Origin: Candidatus Omnitrophota bacterium
Lineage (GTDB): Bacteria; Omnitrophota; Omnitrophia; Omnitrophales; JACROU01
Assembly: GCA_029261035.1 (NCBI GenBank)
Contig: JAJDCD010000023.1
Location: 248,001-312,000, forward strand
Direction of reading: 5' to 3'
DNA length: 64,000 nt
The first letter of the stretch is position 1; every line of letters begins with the position of its first letter. The notes beneath the pieces were generated by a model. The model saw only the letters and a program-made list of their open reading frames with translations. It made no database searches and had not been told where the DNA came from. Positions 58,078 through 64,000 of the stretch are shown piece after piece. Position numbers and translations under genes: made by a program.

Positions 58078-59919
58078 ATGAAAAAACCTCTTTTGATTTT
58101 TGATGGGGCATGCCACTTTTGTTGTCGGTGGATTCAGTATTGGAAACGTTTAACAGAACCCCATATTAATTTTGCCCCCTATCAAGATGTGTCTTCGGAA
58201 TATCCTCAGATTGAAAAAGAACAATTCAAACAATCTATTATTTTAATTGATGAAACAGGGGCTTCTTACAAAGCTGCGCATGCTGTTTTTAAAATGCTGT
58301 CACGAGTGAAAAAGAAGCCATGGCTTCTAAACTTGTATTACCGACTTCCTGGGTTTAAGCAGGTATCCGAATTTGCCTACCAAGTTGTTGCTCGCTTTAG
58401 ACCTTTCTTCTCTTTATGCACCGATCTTTTTTGGGGAAAAGATGTAGGCCCTTTCAGTTACTCATCTGCGGCATGGCTTTTTTTAAGGGTCATGGGATTA
58501 ATTTATGCGATTGCCTTTATATCCTTAGGAACTCAGATTTTGGGGTTGGTTGGGGCGGAGGGGATATTGCCCGTTAATTTATTGCTAGAGGCGGTTGAAA
58601 CGCAGATGGGACTAGAGAAGTATCTGTTTTTCCCTACGCTGCTTTGGGTGAATACAAGTGATGCTTTTCTGCTTATTTTATGTTTTGGAGGAGCTATTTT
58701 ATCCCTTTTATTGGCGTATGGTTTTGCTCCTGTTTTATTGTCCTTTGTGGTGTGGTTTTTTTATCTTTCTTTAACGGTGGCTGGGGGTGAGTTTTTAACA
58801 TTTCAATGGGATATTTTGTTATTAGAAACAGGATTTTTAACTATTCTTTTAAGTTCTTTTCACCTTTCACCAAAGAAAGCTTCCGATCTTAATTATTCCA
58901 TAGCTATTATTTGGTTGTTTCGGCTGTTGCTTTTTAAACTTATGTTTTTATCAGGGTCTGTAAAGTTATTGAGCGGAGATATTTCGTGGCAAAACCTGAC
59001 AGCTCTTCTTTTTCATTATGAGACACAACCCTTACCCACTGTATTGGGATGGTATGCGCATCAGTTGCCTGTATGGTTTCAAAAAATTTCTGTAGTTCTT
59101 ATGTTTGTGATTGAATTAATAGTACCTTTCTTTATTTTTGGGCCGAGAAGATTACGTTTAATTGCAGCGAGCTTATTTATCTTTTTCCAAATTTTAATTA
59201 TGCTCACCGGAAACTATTGTTTTTTTAACTTGCTAGCGATTGCTTTATGCCTTTTTCTAATCGATGATGACTTCTTCAAAGGGGCCAGGCCCTTTAGGGG
59301 CCTGGCCCCTTTGACGGAGGGGGTTGGGCGGAAAAAATCAGGGGTATGGCCTCAATGGGTTATTCGACCTTTTTTTATTTTAGTTTTGCTTGTAACGATG
59401 TCTCAGTTTACAACTTTATTTAGAATTTCGATTCCTTTTTCTCAACCCTTGATGATTGTTCGAGGTATTTTATCCCCTTTCTATATTACGAATACTTATG
59501 GACTGTTCTCGGTGATGACTCAGGGGAGGCCTGAGATTGAGGTTGAGGGATCTCGAGATGGAACACAATGGTTTCCGTATAAATTTAAATATAAACCAGA
59601 TGATTTATCACAGAGGCCTCGCTTTACCTTATTTCATCAACCTCGGCTTGATTGGCAGCTGTGGTTTGCGGCGTTAGGGCGTTTTCAAGATAATCCTTGG
59701 TTTTTTAATTTTTGTTCCCGTTTGCTGCAAGGTTCTCCAGAGGTTTTGAAGTTATTAGAAGAAAATCCTTTTGAGGAGCGCCCTCCTCGGTATGTGAGAG
59801 CTAGTCTTTACCAGTACCGTTTTTCTAATTTTAAAATAAAAGAAAAAACAGGAAATTGGTGGCAACGAGAATATCTAGGCAGGTACTCTCCCATCCTTCC
59901 TCCTATAGATAAATCATAG
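58078..59919 (+). CDS. DCC thioredoxin-like domain fused to lipase maturation factor-like membrane protein
   Basis: 613 residues. Residues 1-115 are a DCC-family (DUF393) domain with IFDGACHFCCRW, a D-x2-C-x2-C active site. The rest is a multi-helix membrane protein like vertebrate lipase maturation factor LMF1: TFQWDILLLETGFLTILLSSF, MLTGNYCFFNLL, then the soluble end ...PEIEVEGSRDGTQWFPYKFKYKPDDLSQRPRF (broken at natural positions) and LDWQLWFAALGRFQDNPWF. The fusion joins a likely thiol redox domain to a membrane module tied, in animals, to disulphide-dependent folding. That is an inference from the family. Codons ~400-412 derive from a REP-like palindrome inserted in frame. Confidence 0.82.
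   Translation: MKKPLLIFDGACHFCCRWIQYWKRLTEPHINFAPYQDVSSEYPQIEKEQFKQSIILIDETGASYKAAHAVFKMLSRVKKKPWLLNLYYRLPGFKQVSEFAYQVVARFRPFFSLCTDLFWGKDVGPFSYSSAAWLFLRVMGLIYAIAFISLGTQILGLVGAEGILPVNLLLEAVETQMGLEKYLFFPTLLWVNTSDAFLLILCFGGAILSLLLAYGFAPVLLSFVVWFFYLSLTVAGGEFLTFQWDILLLETGFLTILLSSFHLSPKKASDLNYSIAIIWLFRLLLFKLMFLSGSVKLLSGDISWQNLTALLFHYETQPLPTVLGWYAHQLPVWFQKISVVLMFVIELIVPFFIFGPRRLRLIAASLFIFFQILIMLTGNYCFFNLLAIALCLFLIDDDFFKGARPFRGLAPLTEGVGRKKSGVWPQWVIRPFFILVLLVTMSQFTTLFRISIPFSQPLMIVRGILSPFYITNTYGLFSVMTQGRPEIEVEGSRDGTQWFPYKFKYKPDDLSQRPRFTLFHQPRLDWQLWFAALGRFQDNPWFFNFCSRLLQGSPEVLKLLEENPFEERPPRYVRASLYQYRFSNFKIKEKTGNWWQREYLGRYSPILPPIDKS
59276..59314. repeat. Perfect 17-base inverted repeat within a coding sequence
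   Basis: TCAAAGGGGCCAGGCCC, a TTTAG loop, then its exact inverse. The 39 bases equal 13 codons, so the reading frame is kept. GC-rich composition and a TTTA(G) loop resemble the REP-like elements elsewhere in the window. Confidence 0.85.
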
Positions 59920-59939
59920 AGCGAGATTCTATTATAGGA

Positions 59940-60023
59940 ATGTCATCCTGAGTGTAAGGAAGGATCTAAGACAAATTTTAAAGTCATTATAGATTTCTCG
60001 TCGTTATAATCCTCAAAATGACA
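59940..60023. repeat. TGTCATCCTGA-family palindromic repeat
   Basis: TGTCATCCTGAGTG...GAAGGATCT and AGATTTCTCGTCGTT...CTCAAAATGACA, like the copies at 54859 and 62749. Confidence 0.85.
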
Positions 60024-60060
60024 ATAAAAAATGGCATTAAGCATTACAGAAAAGGAAATT

Positions 60061-60867
60061 ATGAATCTTCGTGTTGTTTCATTAAATTGTTGGAGCGAAG
60101 GGAAAGACTATGAAAAACGATGGCCTTTTCTTATTGAGCAATTAATCGGGTTAAAGCCGGATGTTATTTGTCTTCAAGAAGTATTTGAAAGAAGCAAAGC
60201 TATTTTAATCCAAAAAGCTCTTAAGCTACCAACGTTAGTTTATTCGAAAGATAAAGGAGGGCTTTGTCTCCTAAGTCGTTTTCCAAAAGAAAAGAGTAGC
60301 ACCCATTCTTTAAAAACAATTTCTCCTATAGAAAAAGAGTCTCGTTTTGTATTGTGGGCACAACTTAAAATCAAAAGACAGAATTTTGATTTCTATGTTA
60401 CTCATTTAACTTGGCGCCCTAAGGAAGCTTTTATTCGCCAAAAACAAGTTTTAGAGCTAACTCAATGGATAGAGCAAAAGAATGAAGGGGTCAAACGGGC
60501 TGTGCTGACGGGGGATATGAATTCTATTTCCACATCCGATGAAATGTTATTTTTGATTGGGCGAAAGAGTTTAGGCTCGGTTTCAATAGCAAATCCATGG
60601 AAAGACTCCTTTGCTGAAAAGCACCAACTTTATGAGAATAAAAATAAAATAAAAGAAAACAAGAAAACACATACTTGGTCCTATGACAATAAATACACAC
60701 ACCGTGCAGATTTACCCGCAAGACGGATTGATTATTTATATTATTGGTTGCCGGAAACAGAAAAATCCGTTAAATTAAAACAATCTCAAAGGTGTTTTAC
60801 AGATAAGCACCCAGAAGGTTTTTGTGCTTCGGATCATTTTGGTGTTGTGACCGATTTTGAGATGTAG
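60061..60867 (+). CDS. Endonuclease/exonuclease/phosphatase-family hydrolase
   Basis: A metal-dependent phosphodiesterase of the EEP superfamily (DNase I / sphingomyelinase / inositol phosphatase fold). Motifs in order: RVVSLNCW, the metal-binding glutamate in CLQEVF, VTHLTW, TGDMNS, and the C-terminal SDHFGVV histidine. I chose the ATG at 60061, with AAAAGGAAATT upstream, giving 268 residues; ten upstream codons read out of the repeat and look spurious. There is no signal peptide. The substrate is unknown. Confidence 0.86.
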   Translation: MNLRVVSLNCWSEGKDYEKRWPFLIEQLIGLKPDVICLQEVFERSKAILIQKALKLPTLVYSKDKGGLCLLSRFPKEKSSTHSLKTISPIEKESRFVLWAQLKIKRQNFDFYVTHLTWRPKEAFIRQKQVLELTQWIEQKNEGVKRAVLTGDMNSISTSDEMLFLIGRKSLGSVSIANPWKDSFAEKHQLYENKNKIKENKKTHTWSYDNKYTHRADLPARRIDYLYYWLPETEKSVKLKQSQRCFTDKHPEGFCASDHFGVVTDFEM

Positions 60868-60903
60868 CAACAAGAAACGAGTCTTTTTAACCATAGGAAA
60901 TAG

Positions 60904-61281
60904 ATGAAACAACATACAATCTTATTTTTAGCTTTATGGATGCCTTTGATGTTCGGCTGCCAAACCTTGCAGCCTGTAAGTGAAAGTGCTTTTCCAAAAT
61001 TTAAAATTGAGAAGGATAGTGTTGTTAAGGTGTTTTCTGGAACCCCAGAGATTTTATATCCAAAAGCTATGGAAGCGGTGCGTTTTAGAGGGGTTGTCAC
61101 AAAGCAGTATAAAGAGCTCGGAGAATTTGAAGCTTTGATCGAAAATATTAATGTACGCGTACGTATTCAAAGCGTTTCTGATTCTTCCAGTCAGATTAAA
61201 GTATCTGCCAGAAAAGATTTAATTCCTCAGATTAAAACGGCAGAAAATATTCTAACTGTCATTGCTAGCCAAATAAAGTAA
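60904..61281 (+). CDS. Small lipoprotein, DUF3568-like
   Basis: 125 residues. The lipoprotein signal ends PLMFGC (cysteine near 19). The body (YPKAMEAVRFRGVVTKQYKELGEFEALIENINVRVRIQSVSDSSSQIKVSARK) has the alternating beta pattern of the DUF3568 lipoprotein family, by recollection. Function unknown. It follows the EEP hydrolase by 36 bases; the next gene, ygfZ, begins five bases after its stop. Confidence 0.6.
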   Translation: MKQHTILFLALWMPLMFGCQTLQPVSESAFPKFKIEKDSVVKVFSGTPEILYPKAMEAVRFRGVVTKQYKELGEFEALIENINVRVRIQSVSDSSSQIKVSARKDLIPQIKTAENILTVIASQIK

Positions 61282-61285
61282 ACAG

Positions 61286-62326
61286 ATGCCTCAAACTCCT
61301 TTTTCTCAATATTATAAAAAGAATGTTCATAGCTGGACTACTCTTGGTGAGTGGCAATTACCAAAAGAATTCTCGGATTGGGAAGAAGAGTATTCTGTTG
61401 GCATCCAAGACGTTGCTTTGATAGATCTTTCTTTTAGAGGCCATATTAAAATTGAAGGAAGTGATCGCGTTGATTTTCTTCAAAGACTTTTAACTATTGA
61501 TATTAAGGCGATGAATTTAGGGGACTTTAAAACAGGGTGTTGGCTTACTGGGCGTGGTTGTATCCGATTTGTTTTAGACGTTTTGGTTTTAGAAAAAGAA
61601 ATTTGGTTAGATACGCACGAGACAAATCCAGAGGAAGTAAAACAAGCTTTTGAAGCGATGCATTTTTCTGAAGATATTAAATGTGAAACAAACGGAGCTG
61701 TATCTTCAATAATGATTGTAGGAAATAAATCTTCAGAGGTGTTGAAAGAAGTTTTTAATATAGAAGAGCTTCCAAAAGTTCAAGGGAGTAAAAAGGTATT
61801 TTTTGATAATGAACAAATAGTTTTAATTAACGAAAAAAGCATTTCTGAAAATGCTTACCAGCTTTGGGTTTATGAAGAAAGTGCCTCTAAGCTCATATCG
61901 AAGTTGTTAAAACATACAAAGTTGTGGATGGGGTTTAAAGCCTTGAATGCAGTGAGAGTCCAAAAGAAATATCCTCTAATGGGACAAGACATAAAAGAAA
62001 CGACGCAGTTTTCTGATTTAGGTTTTGATGAATGGGCTAACTACAATAAAGGTTGTTATGCGGGACAAGAGGTTGTTAACCGCATTAGAAACTTAGGACA
62101 TCCTGCAAAATTATGGACAGCTATATCTTCTCAGGAAGAAATCTCGTTGGATTCTAAAATGCATGTCGATAATAAAGAGGTTGGGTGGATCACAAGCAGT
62201 ACTTTTTTACCTAAGGAGAAAAACTATTTGTCGCTGGGCTATTTGAAATATGATTACTGTCGTCAGGGGCAGAAACTTCAGGTGTTATCCGAAGCGAAAG
62301 TAATAGAAGCCACTGTCATTGTATGA
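61286..62326 (+). CDS. ygfZ: Folate-binding protein YgfZ (GcvT-like)
   Basis: 346 residues with the GcvT fold and the YgfZ signature KGCYAGQEVVNRIRNLGH near 262-279, whose cysteine matters for Fe-S cluster repair. The N-terminal part (GVQDVALIDLSFRGHIKIEG, DRVDFLQRLLTID) fits aminomethyltransferase relatives, but this is the Fe-S-associated branch. A tetrahydrofolate-dependent role in maintaining certain Fe-S enzymes is known for the family. The ferredoxin gene 49 bases downstream gives a sensible context. Confidence 0.9.
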   Translation: MPQTPFSQYYKKNVHSWTTLGEWQLPKEFSDWEEEYSVGIQDVALIDLSFRGHIKIEGSDRVDFLQRLLTIDIKAMNLGDFKTGCWLTGRGCIRFVLDVLVLEKEIWLDTHETNPEEVKQAFEAMHFSEDIKCETNGAVSSIMIVGNKSSEVLKEVFNIEELPKVQGSKKVFFDNEQIVLINEKSISENAYQLWVYEESASKLISKLLKHTKLWMGFKALNAVRVQKKYPLMGQDIKETTQFSDLGFDEWANYNKGCYAGQEVVNRIRNLGHPAKLWTAISSQEEISLDSKMHVDNKEVGWITSSTFLPKEKNYLSLGYLKYDYCRQGQKLQVLSEAKVIEATVIV

Positions 62327-62375
62327 TGGGGTATAATTAAATTATTAATAACTACAGCAAAAAGGGTAATGACTT

Positions 62376-62714
62376 ATGCCAAAAGTAAGATTTTTAGATC
62401 AAGCGCAAGAAATTGAAGTAATTGAAGGAGCCAACCTTCGAGATGAAGCCCGTAAGGCTGGCATTGAAGTATATGAAGGAATTCATAAATGGGTTAATTG
62501 TATGGGACATGCAACTTGTGGGACTTGTCGAGTCCTTGTAAAAAATGACACTGTTAAAAATTGTTCTCCTAAAACATTTTTAGAAAAAGCTCGACTTGCT
62601 CTAGGGTTTGAAAATATAGGACATGAGGAAGAAATGAGGTTGAGTTGCCAAGTGAAGGTTATGGGAGACCTGGATGTTGAGACAACCCCCGCTTTTAATT
62701 GGAATGGAAAGTAA
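62376..62714 (+). CDS. Plant-type [2Fe-2S] ferredoxin
   Basis: 112 residues. The iron ligands appear as C-x5-C-x2-C (NCMGHATCGTC, ~47-56) and a distal cysteine in LSCQVKV (~92). The longer loop before the last cysteine is usual for cyanobacterial or chlamydial-like ferredoxins. A soluble electron carrier; the partner is unknown. AAAGGGTAATG lies upstream. Confidence 0.9.
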   Translation: MPKVRFLDQAQEIEVIEGANLRDEARKAGIEVYEGIHKWVNCMGHATCGTCRVLVKNDTVKNCSPKTFLEKARLALGFENIGHEEEMRLSCQVKVMGDLDVETTPAFNWNGK

Positions 62715-62748
62715 GGAAGACAGCTTTTAGTGTAGTAACAAAAAATCT

Positions 62749-62843
62749 TGTCATCCTGAACGCAGTGCCTGCCCGCCGTCTTGTTGGGTGGGAAAGATCT
62801 TAGCTGTAGAGATTCTTCGGTGCTTGGCTTTTCAGAAGGACAC
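62749..62843. repeat. TGTCATCCTGA-family repeat with embedded unit
   Basis: Left end TGTCATCCTGAACGC, right end AGATTCTTCGG...TTCAGAAGGACAC. Inside it, 62767-62792 (GCCTGCCCGCCGTCTTG...) matches the inverse of 48277-48302, which lies inside a different repeat family. Confidence 0.75.
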
Positions 62844-62897
62844 TCTTTACCAAAAGCTAAGAACTAAAAACTAATAGCTACAGACAAAGGAAACGCA

Positions 62898-64000
62898 ATG
62901 TTATCCTCACAGGTATATAAACAACGACGTGCAAAGTTGATGAAGCAGATGAAAGAGGGTGCCTGTCTCATTTTTTCCGCCCCTGTTGTTAAGCGGAATA
63001 ACGATGTGGAGTATGATTACCGACAGGATTCCAACTTTTATTATCTAACAGGATTCGAAGAGCCCGAAGCTGCTTTGCTTTTGCTGCCAAAGGCAAAAAA
63101 AGATAAAATTATTTTATTTTGCCGACCTAAAGATAAGGCACAAGAAATTTGGGTGGGACATCGAGAAGGTGTTGCAGGGGCTAAAAAGAATTTTGGCGCG
63201 GATAAAGCGCATCCTATAGCGACACTCCACAAACAACTTTCAACCTATTTACAGGGTTCGAAAGTGCTGTATTACTCTTTGGGCTCTCAAAAATACTGTG
63301 ATGCACTTGTGACTAGACAATTAAATCATTTGCGAGCACAAGTCCGTTCGGGGATGAGCTATCCCACCGAAATCAAAGATCCGGTAGGTTTTATTAGTGA
63401 AATGCGATTATTTAAATCCAAAGAAGAAATAGATGCTTTAAAAGAGGCAACGCAAATTTCATCTGAAGGACACGAGATGGCTATGCGGATGACCGTGCCA
63501 GGAATTAATGAATATGAAATCGATGCCACACTTCAATACTGTTTTAGGTCGAGTGGTTCTGTTCGATTGGGTTATCCTAACATTGTTGCTTCGGGAGTTA
63601 ATGCAACAACCCTCCATTACACAAAGAATAATCGAAAAATGAAATCAGGAGACTTATTGTTAATCGATGCAGGAACAGAAGCGGATTATTTTACAGCAGA
63701 TATCACCCGAACTTTTCCCGTAAATGGAAAATTCACAAAAGAACAAGCGGCTATTTATTCTATTGTGTTAAAGGCGCAAAAAGCAGCAATACACCATGTG
63801 AAGCCGGGGGTTACATTTCAGAGTGTTCATAACGTTGCTGTCAGAAAGCTTTCTGAAGGATTAAAATCATTAGGAGTTTTGAAGGGAACCTTAAAACAAA
63901 TCATCGAAAAAGAATCTTATTCTCGTTTTTATATGCATCGAACAAGCCATTGGTTGGGTATGGATGTGCATGATTGTGGTGCCTATCAGATTAATGGCAA
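62898..64000 (+). CDS. pepP: Xaa-Pro aminopeptidase (aminopeptidase P), partial
   Basis: Removes an N-terminal residue preceding proline; dinuclear metal enzyme. The frame opens MLSSQVYKQRRAKLM, with AAAGGAAACGCA upstream, and runs 367 codons to the window edge without a stop. The N-terminal domain has DSNFYYLTGFEEPEAALLLL. The catalytic domain shows the metal ligands LLIDAGTEADYFTADITRTFP (two aspartates) and HRTSHWLGMDVHD (histidine), typical of PepP. The 3' end, with the remaining glutamate ligands, is outside the window. Confidence 0.93.
   Translation, partial: MLSSQVYKQRRAKLMKQMKEGACLIFSAPVVKRNNDVEYDYRQDSNFYYLTGFEEPEAALLLLPKAKKDKIILFCRPKDKAQEIWVGHREGVAGAKKNFGADKAHPIATLHKQLSTYLQGSKVLYYSLGSQKYCDALVTRQLNHLRAQVRSGMSYPTEIKDPVGFISEMRLFKSKEEIDALKEATQISSEGHEMAMRMTVPGINEYEIDATLQYCFRSSGSVRLGYPNIVASGVNATTLHYTKNNRKMKSGDLLLIDAGTEADYFTADITRTFPVNGKFTKEQAAIYSIVLKAQKAAIHHVKPGVTFQSVHNVAVRKLSEGLKSLGVLKGTLKQIIEKESYSRFYMHRTSHWLGMDVHDCGAYQING

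Noticed and set aside
1-64000. rRNA, tRNA, tmRNA, RNase P RNA or SRP RNA genes
   Set aside because: None recognised by eye in any intergenic gap; a covariance-model scan would be decisive.

Overview
The window is AT-rich, densely coded bacterial chromosome from a diderm. The Gram-negative signs are an OmpA/Pal-type lipoprotein, several other lipoproteins, TatAC, YidC and a pilin-like protein. Two giant multidomain proteins with a shared short motif, low GC, and intergenic space full of small palindromic repeats suggest an uncultivated lineage such as Omnitrophota (former OP3). That placement is inference: no rRNA gene is present and no database was searched.

Layout. 1-2.4 kb: possible DnaA boxes at the left edge, APS reductase and APS kinase, then TatC and TatA. 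2.5-5.6 kb: one-piece UvrD-like helicase with an Fe-S nuclease domain. 5.7-13.0 kb: ROK regulator, exported glucoamylase-fold protein, GH94 phosphorylase and sugar-binding lipoprotein, together a beta-glucan use locus. 13.0-22.6 kb: an origin-proximal block on the minus strand (ndk, parB, parA, a perfect parS, mnmG, then yidC, yidD, rnpA, rpmH), interrupted by a plus-strand island with a HigBA toxin-antitoxin pair, a deoxyhypusine-synthase-like gene and a TPR lipoprotein. 22.8-46.2 kb: an Rrf2 regulator and two giant genes (about 2,626 and 4,546 codons) on either side of a pilin-like gene. 46.2-64 kb: Ski2-like helicase, a DUF6178-like gene, a bacterial eRF1-like gene, CDF transporter, two methyltransferases, a divergent diadenylate-cyclase-like protein, envelope lipoproteins, a DCC/lipase-maturation-factor fusion, EEP hydrolase, YgfZ, ferredoxin, and an aminopeptidase P gene cut by the right edge.

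The standout is the pair of giant genes. Both products start with a signal peptide and a homologous ~500-residue N-terminal domain. Both are then divided into unrelated modules (membrane segments, DUF218-like, Nudix, two related methyltransferase-like modules, nine ~106-residue repeats, eight ~95-residue repeats). The boundaries between modules carry a pentapeptide, A-[A/S]-S-L-G, eleven times exactly and several more times in looser form. The motif is spelled with different codons almost every time, so it is kept at protein level. I infer that these are polyproteins and that the motif is a processing or recognition site; one membrane module of the first protein also carries an HExxH motif.

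Most intergenic gaps in the second half are occupied by dispersed palindromic repeats (at least four families, some nested or split), and one REP-like palindrome sits in frame inside a coding sequence.
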